Shown here one piece after another: positions 18,605 to 32,581 of a stretch of 64,000 bases of DNA (within the stretch, counting starts at the first letter, position 1; each line of letters starts with the position of its first letter). The notes beneath the pieces were generated by a model. That model had not been told where the DNA came from and did not search any database. It saw only the letters and a list, made by a program, of their open reading frames with translations. The DNA comes from Desulfuromonas sp. CSMB_57 (GTDB lineage Bacteria > Desulfobacterota > Desulfuromonadia > Desulfuromonadales > Syntrophotaleaceae). The stretch is taken from NCBI RefSeq assembly GCF_020194955.2, contig NZ_JAFCIY020000023.1, forward strand, positions 310,001-374,000, written 5' to 3'. The position numbers and the translations under genes are program-made.

Positions 18605-21600
18605 ATGGCACTCAACGACTTCGTTCATCTGCATCTGCATACCCAATACAGCCTTCTGGACGGTGCCATCAAGATCGGCGATCTGGTCAAACATGCGGCC
18701 GCTTGCGGCATGCCGGCCTTGGCCATTACCGATCACGGCAACATGTTCGGGGCGGTGGAATTCTACAGCAAGGCCAAGGATGCCGGCATCAAGCCCCTGA
18801 TCGGCTGCGAAGTCTATGTTGCGCCCGGTTCCCGGTTCGAAAAAACCAACGCCCGCGGGTCGTCGGAAGCCGCTTATCATCTGGTTCTGCTGTGCCAGGA
18901 TCTGGAAGGCTATCGCAATCTCTGTCGCCTGGTGTCGGCCGGCTACCGGGAAGGTTTCTATTACAAACCACGCGTCGACTGGGACCTGCTGCGGCAGCAC
19001 CATGCCGGACTCATCGCCCTCACCGCCTGTCTGGGCGGGGAAATTCCGACCCTGTTGAAGCTGCAGCGTCCGGATGAGGCGCGGACCCGGTTGCTGGAGA
19101 TGGCGCGGGTTTTCGACCGGCAGCGGCTGTTTCTGGAGTTGCAGGAAAACCATCTGCCGGAACAGAAACTGGTCAACGACGGCTTGCTGACCCTGGCCCG
19201 CGAAACCGGGCTGCCCCTGGTGGCGACCAACGACTGCCATTATCTGACCCGGGAGGACGCCGCCGCCCACGAGGTCCTGCTCTGCGTGCAGACCGGCAAG
19301 ACCATGGACGATCCCGATCGGTTCCGGTTTGCCAACCAGGAATTCTACGTCAAGACCCCGGCCGAGATGCAGTCCCTGTTCGCTCAGGTGCCGGAGGCCC
19401 TGGCCAATACCCTGGCCATAGCCGACCGCTGCAACCTGGAGTTGGATTTCAAGACCTATCATTTCCCCCAGTATGAAAAACCGGCCGAGAAAACCCTCGC
19501 CGAGGTCCTGGAGGAACAGGCGCACCAGGGCCTTGAGGAGCGGCTGAAGGAAATCCGGCGCATCCGTCCCGATTTTTCCGCCGCGCAGGAAACGGCCTAC
19601 CGGGAGCGGTTGGCCACGGAACTGCAGACCATCAACAGCATGGGGTTCCCGGGTTATTTTCTCATCGTTGCCGATTTCATCAACTGGGCCAAGGATCACG
19701 GCATCCCCGTCGGCCCCGGGCGCGGCAGCGCCGCCGGCTCCCTGGTGGCCTACGCCATCCGCATCACCGACATCGATCCCATCCCCTACAACCTGCTGTT
19801 TGAACGTTTTCTCAATCCGGAGCGGGTTTCCATGCCGGATATCGATGTCGACTTCTGCATCTACGGGCGGGAGGAGGTCATCGAGTACGTACGGCGCAAA
19901 TACGGTGCCGACAACGTCGCCCAGATCATCACCTTCGGTACCATGATGGCCAAAGGCGTGGTGCGGGATGTCGGTCGGGCCCTGAGCATGCCCTATGGCG
20001 ACGTGGACAAGATCGCCAAGTTGGTGCCGGCGGTGCTCAATATCAAGCTGCGGGAAGCCCTGGAGCAGGAGCCGCGGTTGCGCGAACTGGCCGACAAGGA
20101 GAGCCAGATCAAGCAGTTGCTGGATATCTCCCTGGCCCTGGAGGGGCTTACCCGGCATGCTTCGACTCACGCCGCCGGCGTGGTGGTGACGCCGCGGCCC
20201 CTGACCGAATACCTGCCGCTCTATACCGATCCCAAGTCCGGCGGCCAGGTCACCCAGTTCCCCATGAAGTACGTGGAGAAGATCGGCCTGGTCAAATTCG
20301 ATTTTCTCGGCCTCAAGACCCTGACGGTCATCGCCAATGCGGTGCGCCTGGTCCGCCAGGGCAAAAACTCCGACTTCGATCTGAAACTGGTGCGGGACGA
20401 TGATCCGGAAACCTACCAGCTGCTGTCGGCGGGGGAAACGACCGGCGTCTTCCAGCTCGAATCGTCGGGCATGAAGGAATTGCTGGTCAAACTCAAGCCC
20501 AACTGTTTCGAGGACATCATCGCCGTCTGCGCCCTCTACCGGCCCGGCCCCCTGGGTTCGGGCATGGTCGACGACTTCATCCTGCGCAAACACGGCAAGA
20601 AGGAAATCGTCTACGATTTTCCGCAACTGGAGCCGATCCTGAAGGATACCTACGGGGTCATCGTCTACCAGGAACAAGTCATGCAGATCGCCCAGGTGCT
20701 GGCCAGCTATACCCTGGGCGGCGCCGATCTGCTGCGGCGCGCCATGGGCAAGAAAAAGGCCGAGGAAATGGCCAAACAGAAGGAGAGCTTCCTTGCCGGG
20801 GCCCGCGACAATCAGCTCGACGCCAAAAAGGCCGAAGGCGTCTTCGACCTGATGGCCAAGTTCGCCGAGTACGGGTTCAACAAATCCCACTCCGCCGCCT
20901 ACGCTCTGGTGGCCTATCACACCGCCTATCTCAAGGCCCATTTCCCGGTGGAGTTCATGGCCGCCCTGCTCACCGAGGACATGGAAAACACCGACAAGGT
21001 GATCAAAAATATCGCCGAGGTGCGGTCCATGGGTATCGAGGTGCTGCCGCCGGACATCAATGCCAGCAGCAATTCCTTTACGGTGCATGACCGGGCCATC
21101 CGCTTCGGGCTCGGCGCCGTGAAGGGGGTCGGTAGCGCGGCCCTGGAAGCGATCCTCGAAGCCCGCCAGGAACAACCCTTCAGCAATCTGCATGATTTCT
21201 GCGAGCGGGTCGACCTGCGCAAGGTCAACAAAAAGGTGGTCGAGGCCCTCATCAAGTGCGGCGCCCTGGATTCTCTCGGCGGCCGCCGCGCCCAGTACCT
21301 GGCGGTGTTGGAGGAAGCCATGGAAATGGGTCAGAAGCTGCAGCGGGAAAAGGCCGACGGCCAGGCTTCCCTGTTCGGCACCGAGGAGATTGTCTCGCCG
21401 CGCGGCACCAGTTACGGGCAGTTGCCCGAACTGGAGGAATGGCCCGACAAGATCCGCCTGGCCATGGAAAAGGAAGCCCTCGGCTTCTATATCACCGGCC
21501 ATCCCCTGGATCGTTGCCTGGATGCCATCCGCCGCTTTGCCAGCTGCAGCACGGCGGAACTGGCGGAACGGAGCGACAAGGAAGAGGTCAAGGTGTGCGG

Positions 21601-22078
21601 CATGGTCAGCGGCATCAAGGAGTTGATGACCAAAAAAGGCGAGCGGATGGCCTTTGTCACCCTCGAAGACCTCAGCGGTTTCGTCGAAATGGTGGTGTTT
21701 CCCGAAGTCTACCGCAGCGCCGCGGAACTGTTGCACAGCGACCAGCCCCTGTTGGTTTCCGGGACTCTGGATGTGGCCGAAGAGAACCGGAAGCTCATGC
21801 CCAGGGAGATCGTCGCGCTGCAGGAAGTCAGTCATCGCGAAACCCGCCGGATTCATTTCCGGCTTACGGCCCCGGGTCTGGAAGCCGATCAATTACGGGC
21901 CTTGCGGGAAATTTTTCAACGCCACCGCGGCAATTGCGCGGTGCAGTTGCATCTGGTCATTCCCGGGCGCAGCGAAACCGTTTTGCGCTTGGCGGAAAGC
22001 ACGAAGATCGCCCCCAGCGATGAAATGTTGGAAGACACCGAACGCTTGTTCGGCTACAATGTCGTCACTTTCGATTAG
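18605..22078 (+). CDS. dnaE: DNA polymerase III subunit alpha
   Basis: 1157 residues, DnaE1 size. The N-terminal PHP domain opens with [14 protein letters not shown]. The C-family polymerase catalytic aspartates are in [28 protein letters not shown] and the finger region [13 protein letters not shown] follow, then tandem HhH and the C-terminal OB domain ([19 protein letters not shown]). It is the replicative polymerase. accA follows 68 bp later in the same direction, a pairing common in proteobacteria. Confidence 0.98.
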   Translation: MALNDFVHLHLHTQYSLLDGAIKIGDLVKHAAACGMPALAITDHGNMFGAVEFYSKAKDAGIKPLIGCEVYVAPGSRFEKTNARGSSEAAYHLVLLCQDLEGYRNLCRLVSAGYREGFYYKPRVDWDLLRQHHAGLIALTACLGGEIPTLLKLQRPDEARTRLLEMARVFDRQRLFLELQENHLPEQKLVNDGLLTLARETGLPLVATNDCHYLTREDAAAHEVLLCVQTGKTMDDPDRFRFANQEFYVKTPAEMQSLFAQVPEALANTLAIADRCNLELDFKTYHFPQYEKPAEKTLAEVLEEQAHQGLEERLKEIRRIRPDFSAAQETAYRERLATELQTINSMGFPGYFLIVADFINWAKDHGIPVGPGRGSAAGSLVAYAIRITDIDPIPYNLLFERFLNPERVSMPDIDVDFCIYGREEVIEYVRRKYGADNVAQIITFGTMMAKGVVRDVGRALSMPYGDVDKIAKLVPAVLNIKLREALEQEPRLRELADKESQIKQLLDISLALEGLTRHASTHAAGVVVTPRPLTEYLPLYTDPKSGGQVTQFPMKYVEKIGLVKFDFLGLKTLTVIANAVRLVRQGKNSDFDLKLVRDDDPETYQLLSAGETTGVFQLESSGMKELLVKLKPNCFEDIIAVCALYRPGPLGSGMVDDFILRKHGKKEIVYDFPQLEPILKDTYGVIVYQEQVMQIAQVLASYTLGGADLLRRAMGKKKAEEMAKQKESFLAGARDNQLDAKKAEGVFDLMAKFAEYGFNKSHSAAYALVAYHTAYLKAHFPVEFMAALLTEDMENTDKVIKNIAEVRSMGIEVLPPDINASSNSFTVHDRAIRFGLGAVKGVGSAALEAILEARQEQPFSNLHDFCERVDLRKVNKKVVEALIKCGALDSLGGRRAQYLAVLEEAMEMGQKLQREKADGQASLFGTEEIVSPRGTSYGQLPELEEWPDKIRLAMEKEALGFYITGHPLDRCLDAIRRFASCSTAELAERSDKEEVKVCGMVSGIKELMTKKGERMAFVTLEDLSGFVEMVVFPEVYRSAAELLHSDQPLLVSGTLDVAEENRKLMPREIVALQEVSHRETRRIHFRLTAPGLEADQLRALREIFQRHRGNCAVQLHLVIPGRSETVLRLAESTKIAPSDEMLEDTERLFGYNVVTFD

Positions 22079-22146
22079 GCTTTCGGGGCTTCCCCCCAGC
22101 TGTGCCGGGCCTATCCGGAGCCCGGGCGGCGGATCAGGAGATACGC

Positions 22147-23100
22147 ATGCATCATTACCTGGAGTTTGAAAAACCCCTGGTTGAACTGGAACAGAAAATT
22201 TTTGAACTGCGGGGCTTTTCCACCGACCAGGTGGATTTTACAGCGGAAATTCTGCGCTTGGAGAAAAAGGCCGAGAAGTTGCGGCAGGAAATTTTCTCCA
22301 ATCTGACCCGCTGGCAGGTGGCTCAGTTGGCGCGTCATGTCAACCGCCCCTTTACCCTCGATTTCATCGCGCAGATTTTTACCGACTGGTTCGAGGTGCA
22401 CGGCGACCGCCTGTATCGGGACGATCCGGCGTTGGTCTGCGGTTTTGCCCGCTTCGAGGGCCGGCCCTGCGCCGTCATCGGCCACCAGAAGGGCCGCGAC
22501 ACCAAGGAAAAGGTCTACCGCAACTTCGGCATGCCCAACCCCGAGGGCTATCGCAAGGCCCTGCGCGTCATGCAGATGGCCGAGCAGTTCGGTTTGCCGA
22601 TTTTCACCTTTGTCGACACGCCCGGCGCCTTTCCCGGCATCGGCGCCGAAGAACGCGGCCAAGCCGAAGCCATCGCCCGCAATCTCCGGGAAATGGCCGC
22701 CCTCAAGGTGCCCATCATCGCTACGGTGACAGGCGAGGGCGGCTCCGGCGGAGCCCTGGGCATTGCCGTCGGCAACCGGGTGCTGATGATGCAGTATGCG
22801 GTCTATTCGGTCATTTCTCCGGAAGGCTGCGCCGCCATTCTCTGGAAGGACGGCAGCCAGGGACCAGTGGCGGCCGAGGCTCTGAAGCTGACGGCGGAGG
22901 ATATCCGTCAGCTGGGCTGCGTCATCGACGAGGTCATTCCCGAGCCCATGGGCGGCGCCCATACGGATCACAAGGCTGCTGCCGAGCAGGTCCGTCTCTG
23001 CCTGCGCAAACATCTGGCCGATTTGCAGGCGCTTTCGCCGGACGAATTGCTGGAGCAGCGCTACCAAAAACTGCGTGCCATGACCATCGTTCAGGAATAA
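22147..23100 (+). CDS. accA: acetyl-CoA carboxylase carboxyltransferase subunit alpha
   Basis: 317 residues from ATG 22147, with AGGAGAT upstream. The family pattern is clear: [70 protein letters not shown] and [12 protein letters not shown]. It partners AccD to transfer the carboxyl group from biotin to acetyl-CoA, the first step in fatty acid synthesis. Confidence 0.98.
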   Translation: MHHYLEFEKPLVELEQKIFELRGFSTDQVDFTAEILRLEKKAEKLRQEIFSNLTRWQVAQLARHVNRPFTLDFIAQIFTDWFEVHGDRLYRDDPALVCGFARFEGRPCAVIGHQKGRDTKEKVYRNFGMPNPEGYRKALRVMQMAEQFGLPIFTFVDTPGAFPGIGAEERGQAEAIARNLREMAALKVPIIATVTGEGGSGGALGIAVGNRVLMMQYAVYSVISPEGCAAILWKDGSQGPVAAEALKLTAEDIRQLGCVIDEVIPEPMGGAHTDHKAAAEQVRLCLRKHLADLQALSPDELLEQRYQKLRAMTIVQE

Positions 23101-23182
23101 CGCCCGGCAGCCTGCGTGCCGGACCATTGCCGTCATCCCCTGCCAGCGCCATGCTCAGACGCGAACACGACGGAGGACGACC

Positions 23183-23944
23183 ATGACCTTTTCCGCTTTG
23201 CGCCCGCTCCTGCCAGTGTTGGTTCTGTCCTTGCTGTTGCCGGCCTGTAGCGGCGGCTATCGCAGCCGGGTGCTGGACAGCCCGGCAACCGCCGGACTCA
23301 AGGGACATCAGAAACCCTATGTCATCAACGGCCAACTTTATCGGCCGCTTCTGGATGCCGAAGGTTTTGTCGAACAGGGACTCGCGAGCTGGTACGGCGC
23401 CGATTTTCACGGCCGCCCGACCAGCAATGGCGAATCCTACGACATGTATGCCATGACCGCGGCCCACAAGACCCTGCCCATGGGAACCTGGGTCAGGGTG
23501 GTCAATGTCGACAATGGCCGGGAAGCGGTGGTGCGCATCAACGACCGCGGGCCCTTCGTGGCCGGCCGGGTCATCGATCTGTCCTATACGGCGGCCCGGG
23601 AACTGAGCGTGGTCGGCCCGGGCACCGTTCCGGTGCGCATCGAAGCCCTTGGCTTTCGCGAACTGGATGCCGCCGGGCGGGTCGTCTACCGACCGGCACG
23701 CTATGCGGCCGGCCCCTTTGCCGTGCAGATCGGTTCCTTCGCCGTCGCCGACAATGCCCAGCGCCTGGCCCAAGATATGCGCCTGCGCCATGGGTGGGCG
23801 GACATTGCCACCGGTTATGTCCGGGGCACCCTGTTTCATCGCGTCCGGGTAGGAAAATACCCCTCTCTGGATGAGGCGCGCAGTGCCATGGGCCAATTCG
23901 CCCGGTCGGGTTATGCCAACTGCTATATCGTGGCGGTGGATTGA
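23183..23944 (+). CDS. rlpA: RlpA-like septal lytic transglycosylase lipoprotein with SPOR domain
   Basis: 253 residues. The signal sequence ends in a lipobox LLPAC (C22). The double-psi beta-barrel domain (~residues 68-155) shows GLASWYGADFHGRPTSNGE, with MTAAHKTLPMGTWV and RINDRGPFV, which includes the catalytic-type Asp. A SPOR domain follows (~173-253; FAVQIGSFAVADNAQRL) that would bind denuded peptidoglycan at the septum. In RlpA enzymes this removes glycan strands lacking stem peptides. Confidence 0.92.
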   Translation: MTFSALRPLLPVLVLSLLLPACSGGYRSRVLDSPATAGLKGHQKPYVINGQLYRPLLDAEGFVEQGLASWYGADFHGRPTSNGESYDMYAMTAAHKTLPMGTWVRVVNVDNGREAVVRINDRGPFVAGRVIDLSYTAARELSVVGPGTVPVRIEALGFRELDAAGRVVYRPARYAAGPFAVQIGSFAVADNAQRLAQDMRLRHGWADIATGYVRGTLFHRVRVGKYPSLDEARSAMGQFARSGYANCYIVAVD

Positions 23945-24022
23945 TACAATTGTCGGCAGACAAACCCTTGCTTGCGGTCAGCAACAGGCAGGGGCTGCGT
24001 ATTTTCCAACGGGAGGGTATTG

Positions 24023-24226
24023 ATGAACCGAAAGCAGTTTGTCGTGAAAATGGCGCCGAATACGCCCTTGACTGTCCATTCGTCCTGCAAAACCTGCGGC
24101 GGCGAGTCGGAAGGGGTCGGCTACCTGGCCGGCAGCGATGCCGATGGCAACGGTTTCGTCCTCTGGATCGACGAGGAGGATGTCTATCAGGCAATAAGAA
24201 AGGTGTTGGGGCAGGCTGAAGGCTGA
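24023..24226 (+). CDS. hypothetical protein, 67 aa, stop codon inside a repeat array
   Basis: ATG 24023 has GGGAGGG 6 nt upstream. The small protein has one CxxC (SSCKTCGGE) and an acidic C-terminal half (WIDEEDVYQAIRKVLG). No family recognised. The last codons (GCT GAA GGC TGA) are repeat-derived, so the natural C-terminus probably ended near VLGQ. A terminator follows at 24247. Confidence 0.7.
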   Translation: MNRKQFVVKMAPNTPLTVHSSCKTCGGESEGVGYLAGSDADGNGFVLWIDEEDVYQAIRKVLGQAEG

Positions 24227-24241
24227 AGGCTGAAGGCTGAA
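24214..24241. repeat. four GGCTGAA heptanucleotide units
   Basis: Four perfect tandem copies of GGCTGAA, the reverse complement register of CCTTCAG. They overlap the last codons and stop of the 67-aa gene. Confidence 0.95.
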
Positions 24242-24246
24242 GGCAA

Positions 24247-24281
24247 CAGGGGGATGAGAGGGTTTCATCCCCCTGCTTTTT
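24247..24281 (+). terminator. Rho-independent terminator
   Basis: An 11-bp perfect stem (CAGGGGGATGA / TCATCCCCCTG) with a 7-nt loop and a T5 run at 24277-24281. It lies 5 bp beyond the heptamer array and separates the 67-aa gene from the convergent tgt. Confidence 0.85.
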
Positions 24282-24359
24282 GGGACGTTTCTCTTGCGGG
24301 CAGAGTCCATTCTTTGCGGGTGAAGGTTGCAATGCCGTCAGCCCGTATTTTTTTGGTAC

Positions 24360-25481
24360 TCAGTCCTGGGGGGCGTCGGCGCTGCCGTATTCCGCCAGAA
24401 ATTCCTGCTTGAATTCCCTGAAGGTCCCCTGTTCGATGGCCTGTCGGGCCTGGGCCATCATGTTCAGATAGAATTGCACATTATGAATGGCCGACAAGGT
24501 CGCCGACAGGATTTCGTTGGATTTGAACAGGTGGTGCAGATAGGCGCGACTGAAATTGCGGCAGCAGTAGCAGTCGCAGGAGGCGTCCACCGGGAAGAAA
24601 TCCCGCCGGTAGCGGCGATGGGTCAGGCGGATGCGGCCGCGCCGGGTAAACAGGGTGGCGCTGCGCGCGTAGCGGGTCGGAATCACGCAGTCGAACATGT
24701 CCATGCCGCGTTCGACGCTTTCCAGAATGTCTTCGGGCAGCCCCACGCCCATGAGATAGCGGGGTTTGTGCTCCGGCAGCAGGTGGGCGGTATAGTCCAC
24801 CACCTTTTTCAGCAATTCCAGCCCTTCCCCGACACTGACCCCGCCGATGGCATAACCGGGGAAGTCCATGGCAGCCAGGGCCATGGCGCAGTCGCGCCGC
24901 AGGTCTTCGTAGACGCTGCCCTGCACGATGCCGAACAGAGCCTGGTCGGGCCGCTGTTGCTGTTTCAGGCAGGTTTCCGCCCAGCGCAGGGTTTTGCGAA
25001 TGGAGCGGGCGGCGTAATCATGGGTTGCGGGGTAGGGGATGCACTCGTCGAAAGCCATGATGATGTCGGCACCAAGGGTATTCTGGATGGCCATGGCTTC
25101 GGCGGGGCCCAGAAAGATTTCCTCGCCGGTCAGTTCATGGCGGAAAAACACGCCGTCCTCGGTGATCTTTTTCTTCGGCAGGGAAAACACCTGGAACCCG
25201 CCGCTGTCCGTGAGGATGGGACGGTTCCAGTGCATGAAACGATGCAGGCCGCCGGCCTTCTCCACCAGACCCTCACCGGGGGAGAGGTGCAGATGGTAGG
25301 TGTTGGCCAGGATGATCTGGGCGCCCGCCTCCTCCACCTGGGCCGGAGTCAGGGCCTTGAGGGCGCCATGGGTGCCCACGGGCATGAAAATCGGCGTTTC
25401 GATGACACCGTGGGGGGTGGTAAGACGGCCGCGACGGGCCGCCGTTGCGGCATCGACGGCCAGCAGTTGGAATTCGAACAT
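24360..25481 (-). CDS. tgt: tRNA-guanine transglycosylase
   Basis: 373 residues. The catalytic Asp region is ILTDSGGFQVFSL; IMAFDECIPYP and YAIGGVSVGE follow, and the zinc site is CDCYCCRNFSRAYLHHL. The enzyme exchanges guanine 34 for preQ1 in tRNAs with GUN anticodons, toward queuosine. No other queuosine gene is in the window. Confidence 0.98.
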   Translation of the reverse strand: MFEFQLLAVDAATAARRGRLTTPHGVIETPIFMPVGTHGALKALTPAQVEEAGAQIILANTYHLHLSPGEGLVEKAGGLHRFMHWNRPILTDSGGFQVFSLPKKKITEDGVFFRHELTGEEIFLGPAEAMAIQNTLGADIIMAFDECIPYPATHDYAARSIRKTLRWAETCLKQQQRPDQALFGIVQGSVYEDLRRDCAMALAAMDFPGYAIGGVSVGEGLELLKKVVDYTAHLLPEHKPRYLMGVGLPEDILESVERGMDMFDCVIPTRYARSATLFTRRGRIRLTHRRYRRDFFPVDASCDCYCCRNFSRAYLHHLFKSNEILSATLSAIHNVQFYLNMMAQARQAIEQGTFREFKQEFLAEYGSADAPQD

Positions 25482-25607
25482 GATGCGAGGTATCCTTGCA
25501 AGGAGAACTTGGAGTGCGGAGCCGGACCGGCATGGTTTGTATGCCGGACTTTAACAGAAGCCCCCGGTGAAAGCAACCACCGGCCGACGATGTCTTGCAG
25601 CGCCGAC

Positions 25608-25635
25608 TTGCCAGCCGTAAGGCGGTTGGTATAAT
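25608..25635 (+). promoter_or_regulatory. candidate sigma-70 promoter of ftsH
   Basis: TTGCCA (25608-25613), 16 nt, TATAAT (25630-25635), 67 bp upstream of the ftsH ATG, within the 220-bp divergent region shared with tgt. Confidence 0.5.
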
Positions 25636-25701
25636 CAAATAAAATTAGATGGTTAAACCTTGGCCCCGGGATGGCGGCGCAGCCCGGGAAGGGATGGCGG
25701 C

Positions 25702-27630
<1,929 letters not shown>

Positions 27631-27651
27631 CCAGTATTGGCCCGATCAAAA

Positions 27652-27684
27652 AAACCCGGGATGCTGGCACCGCATCCCGGGTTT
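27652..27684. terminator. bidirectional terminator between ftsH and eno
   Basis: A perfect 13-bp stem (AAACCCGGGATGC / GCATCCCGGGTTT) with a 7-nt loop, preceded by an A run. It can serve both convergent genes, although for eno it lies beyond the heptamer array. Confidence 0.85.
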
Positions 27685-27695
27685 CTATACACTTG

Positions 27696-29057
<1,362 letters not shown>

Positions 29058-29166
29058 TTAGTACAGCTTCACCACGGCCTTGCGGCCGCCCTTTTTATAG
29101 CACATTGCCCCGGATTTGAAACCTTTTTTTTGGCACTCGAGGCGTATGCCGAGACTCGGAAAGAGA

Positions 29167-29196
29167 TTGATTTTTACCCGACGACAGTGGTATGAG
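29167..29196 (+). promoter_or_regulatory. candidate sigma-70 promoter of phoH operon
   Basis: TTGATT (29167-29172), 18 nt, TATGAG (29191-29196). Transcription from here would begin near 29203, downstream of the farthest in-frame start (29116), which supports the TTG start at 29230. Confidence 0.4.
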
Positions 29197-29229
29197 AGAA
29201 GACAGATCACACCATCAAAGGAACCTTTT

Positions 29230-30237
29230 TTGAAACCAAGCACAACCCAGGGGAGGTTTGCCGCTGACAACCAGGAGCTGGCGAACCTCCTTTTCGGTGA
29301 GGCCAACAGAAATCTGAAGCAGCTCGAACAGTTGCTCGGCATCCGCATCGCTTCCAAGGGGTATGAGCTGTCCTTTGAGGGTGACGCCGAGCAGGTCCGT
29401 CTGGCCGAGCGCGTGACGTCCGAGCTGTACGGACTGCTCAAGGAGGGCTATACCCTTTATCCGGCCGATCTGGATTATGCGGTGCGCGTCCTCGGTGCCG
29501 ATCGTAAGGCCCGCCTGCGCGACATCTTTCTCGACACCGTCTGCGTCTCCGCCCGCAACAAGGTCATCGCCCCCAAGAGCCTGGCCCAGAAGAGCTATAT
29601 CGATGCCATCCGCAGTTGTGACGTGGTGTTCGGCATCGGTCCGGCCGGTACCGGCAAAACCTACCTGGCCATGGCCATGGCGGTGGCCTGCCTGCTCAAA
29701 AAACAGGTGGCCCGCATCGTTCTGGTGCGGCCGGCGGTGGAAGCAGGGGAGAAGCTGGGTTTTTTGCCGGGGGATATCGCCGAAAAGGTCAATCCCTACC
29801 TGCGGCCCCTGTACGACGCCCTGTTCGACATGCTGGATTACGAACGCGGCCAGGCCCTGATTGATAAAGGGGTGGTCGAAGTGGCGCCCCTGGCATTCAT
29901 GCGCGGCCGTACCCTGAATGACGCTTTTGTCATCCTGGACGAGGCCCAGAACACCACGGTCGAACAGATGAAGATGTTCCTGACCCGTCTCGGCTTTGGC
30001 AGTCGGGCGGTGATCACCGGCGACATCACCCAGATCGATCTGCCGACCGGGCGGCCGTCGGGGCTGATGGATGCAGTCCGGATCCTTCGCGGCGTTGAGG
30101 GGATCCGGTTCAATTATTTCACCGACCGTGACGTGGTGCGGCATCCGATTGTGCAGGCCATTGTGCAGGCCTATGATCGGGCCCAGGCGTCCGGTGCGGC
30201 GGCGACAGGAAACCATGACCGGCAAGACGGAACGTAA
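29230..30237 (+). CDS. PhoH-family ATPase (YbeZ-like)
   Basis: 335 residues if translation begins at TTG 29230, which has AAAGGA 8 nt upstream; the homologous part begins at [17 protein letters not shown]. An in-frame start at 29116 would add 38 unlikely residues. The PhoH ATPase core has Walker [17 protein letters not shown], the motif [15 protein letters not shown] and Walker [11 protein letters not shown]. YbeZ is an RNA-associated ATPase that works with YbeY, which is two genes downstream. The order phoH, 7TM-HD, ybeY, dgkA, corC, lnt is a known conserved cluster. Confidence 0.9.
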   Translation: MKPSTTQGRFAADNQELANLLFGEANRNLKQLEQLLGIRIASKGYELSFEGDAEQVRLAERVTSELYGLLKEGYTLYPADLDYAVRVLGADRKARLRDIFLDTVCVSARNKVIAPKSLAQKSYIDAIRSCDVVFGIGPAGTGKTYLAMAMAVACLLKKQVARIVLVRPAVEAGEKLGFLPGDIAEKVNPYLRPLYDALFDMLDYERGQALIDKGVVEVAPLAFMRGRTLNDAFVILDEAQNTTVEQMKMFLTRLGFGSRAVITGDITQIDLPTGRPSGLMDAVRILRGVEGIRFNYFTDRDVVRHPIVQAIVQAYDRAQASGAAATGNHDRQDGT

Positions 30238-32581
30238 AGGCGAAAACGGCACCCGCAAAGCTCGCCAACGGGCCATTTTCTGGAAACGGCAGCTTGCCCT
30301 CGGCGAATTCGGTCAGCGCAGTCTGCTGCTGGTGGCTCTCAGTTTGCTGCTGACCTTCGTCATTCTGCCCAAAGGGGGCTTCATGCCGGGGTATTATCGG
30401 CCCGGCGATGTGGCCTCGCGCAATGTCAAGGCGCCCCGCGATCTGCTGGTGGCCGATCAGGTCCTGACGGAAAAGAAGCGTCAGGAGGCCGCCGACGCCG
30501 TGTTGCCGCTGTACGATTTCGATCCTCGCGCCGGGCGGGATGCGGCCGAACGTTTGAATCAGGTATTACAGCAGTTGCGCCAGGGGCAGCGCTCCGATCC
30601 GGATCGCGCCGCCCTGGAAAACCTGCTTGGGGTGGGGTTGGCCGCAGAAGACGAGGAGGCCCTGCGCTATCTCGCCCATCGGCCGGAGGTGGCGGCGCGT
30701 TTCAGCCGTTTGCTGCAGCAGGCTGCTCAAGGACAGGTCGTCGGCAATCTGCAGCTTTTTCAAACCAGCGGCCAGCGCGGCATCGTTATCCGGGATCTGA
30801 CGGCGCAACAGGAACGCACCCTGGTCGACTTGGACTCCGTCATCGGCATCCATGACGCTTTGGATCTGTTGCGCCAGGAGTTGGCCGCCACGGATGGCCT
30901 GCAGGCCCGCCACCGCCAGGCGCTGCTGGAGTTGGCCCGCAAGCTGCTGCGGCCCAGCCTGAGCTTCAACATCAACGAGACGGAAAACCGCCGGCAGGCG
31001 GCGAAAGAGGCGGTCAAGCCGGTCCTCTTCCAAGTCAAAAAGGGCGAGATGATCATCCGCGAGGGCGAACGGGTGACCGAGGAACAACTTGCCAAACTCA
31101 ACGCTTTTCGCGATTTGGGAGGCGATCTCGGGGTTCTGCGGCTGGCGGCCGGATTGACTTTGGCCATGCTGCTGCTGGTCTTCACCGGCCATCGCTTTGC
31201 CGTCCGCAACATCAGCAAATACCGTACCCGGATGCGGGATCTGCTGTTTTTGGCCTCGGCCTGCTTTACCCTGTTTGTGCTGGTCAAATTGGCCATCTTC
31301 ATGTGCAATGCCCTTGAAGGGGCCTTCCCGTACATCGATTCCACCAGTTATTATTACGCCATTCCCTTTGCCGCCGGCGCCATGCTGGTCCGCATCGCCC
31401 TGAATTCCGAAGTTGCGCTGCTGTTCAGCATCGTTTTTGCCGTGGCCGTCGGGCTGCTGTTCGGCAGTAACCTGCCCATGACCATGTACGTTCTGGTCGG
31501 CAGCCTGTCGGCGGCGCACTGGGTGCGGCACTGTTGTGAACGCAATACCCTGTACCAGGCCGGCATGTGGCTGTCCCTGGCCAATGTCCTGATGGTGCTG
31601 GCCATCCAGTTCCTGGCCGGCCGGCCCTTCGACGAGCAATTGTTCTACAAGGCCGGTTTCGCCGTGGCGGGCGGCTTCATCAGTGCCCTGCTGGTAACGG
31701 GGTTGGTGCCCCTGATCGAATCCTTGTTCAAATACACCACCAATATCAAGCTGCTGGAACTGGCCAACATGAATACTCCGGTGCTCAGGGAACTGATGAT
31801 CCAGGCTCCGGGCACCTATCATCACTCCATCATCGTCGGCAATCTGGCCGAATGCGCAGCGGAGACCATCGGCGCCAACCCGCTGCTGGCCCGGGTCGCC
31901 GCCTACTACCACGATATCGGAAAAATCCGCAAGCCTTTGTATTTCGTTGAAAATATCGGCGCTCAGGAGAACCGTCACGACAAGCTCGCGCCTTCCATGA
32001 GCGCCCTGATCCTCATGTCCCATGTCAAGGAAGGGGTAGACATGGCGCGGGAGCACAAGCTTGGCCAGACCTTGGTGGATATCATCCGCCAGCATCATGG
32101 CACCGCGCTGATCAAGTTCTTTTACGACAAGGCGAAAAACCAGGCGGATCCCGGCGTGCATCAGGTCGACGAGCGCGATTATCGCTATCCGGGCCCCAAG
32201 CCCCAGACCCGTGAAGCGGCTCTGATCATGCTGGCGGATGCCATCGAGGCGGCCAGTCGCACCCTGACCGATCCGACCCCGGCGCGGATTCAGGGGATGG
32301 TGCAGAAAATCATCAACAACATCTTCATCGACGGTCAGCTCGATGAATGTGAATTGACCTTGAAGGATCTGCACAATATCGCCAAGAGCTTCAATCGCAT
32401 TCTGGCGGGAATTTTTCATCATCGCATCGATTACCCCGAGCCGGTCTACAAGGAACGGGCCGGCGACAAAAGGAAGAATGGTGACGATTCACATCGAGAA
32501 CCGGCAAAAGAGCCAAAAGATAGAGACGGCGGTTCTGGCAAAGGTGGCACAGACGATCTTAAACGCCTCGGGATGTCCTGA
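30215..32581 (+). CDS. 7TM receptor with HD hydrolase domain (PgpH-like c-di-AMP phosphodiesterase)
   Basis: 788 residues from ATG 30215, overlapping phoH by 23 bp. A signal-anchor TM (~30-50), a large extracytoplasmic 7TMR-HDED region (~55-330), about seven TM helices (~335-540), and a cytoplasmic HD domain with motifs APGTYHHSIIVGN and YYHDIGKIRKP. Listeria PgpH of this architecture degrades c-di-AMP. Whether this organism uses c-di-AMP cannot be told here. The C-terminal tail is charged and overlaps ybeY by 104 bp. Confidence 0.9.
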   Translation: MTGKTERKGENGTRKARQRAIFWKRQLALGEFGQRSLLLVALSLLLTFVILPKGGFMPGYYRPGDVASRNVKAPRDLLVADQVLTEKKRQEAADAVLPLYDFDPRAGRDAAERLNQVLQQLRQGQRSDPDRAALENLLGVGLAAEDEEALRYLAHRPEVAARFSRLLQQAAQGQVVGNLQLFQTSGQRGIVIRDLTAQQERTLVDLDSVIGIHDALDLLRQELAATDGLQARHRQALLELARKLLRPSLSFNINETENRRQAAKEAVKPVLFQVKKGEMIIREGERVTEEQLAKLNAFRDLGGDLGVLRLAAGLTLAMLLLVFTGHRFAVRNISKYRTRMRDLLFLASACFTLFVLVKLAIFMCNALEGAFPYIDSTSYYYAIPFAAGAMLVRIALNSEVALLFSIVFAVAVGLLFGSNLPMTMYVLVGSLSAAHWVRHCCERNTLYQAGMWLSLANVLMVLAIQFLAGRPFDEQLFYKAGFAVAGGFISALLVTGLVPLIESLFKYTTNIKLLELANMNTPVLRELMIQAPGTYHHSIIVGNLAECAAETIGANPLLARVAAYYHDIGKIRKPLYFVENIGAQENRHDKLAPSMSALILMSHVKEGVDMAREHKLGQTLVDIIRQHHGTALIKFFYDKAKNQADPGVHQVDERDYRYPGPKPQTREAALIMLADAIEAASRTLTDPTPARIQGMVQKIINNIFIDGQLDECELTLKDLHNIAKSFNRILAGIFHHRIDYPEPVYKERAGDKRKNGDDSHREPAKEPKDRDGGSGKGGTDDLKRLGMS

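Noticed and set aside
18356-21892. 1178-aa open frame on the minus strand
   Set aside because: Antisense shadow of dnaE, caused by G/C-rich third positions.
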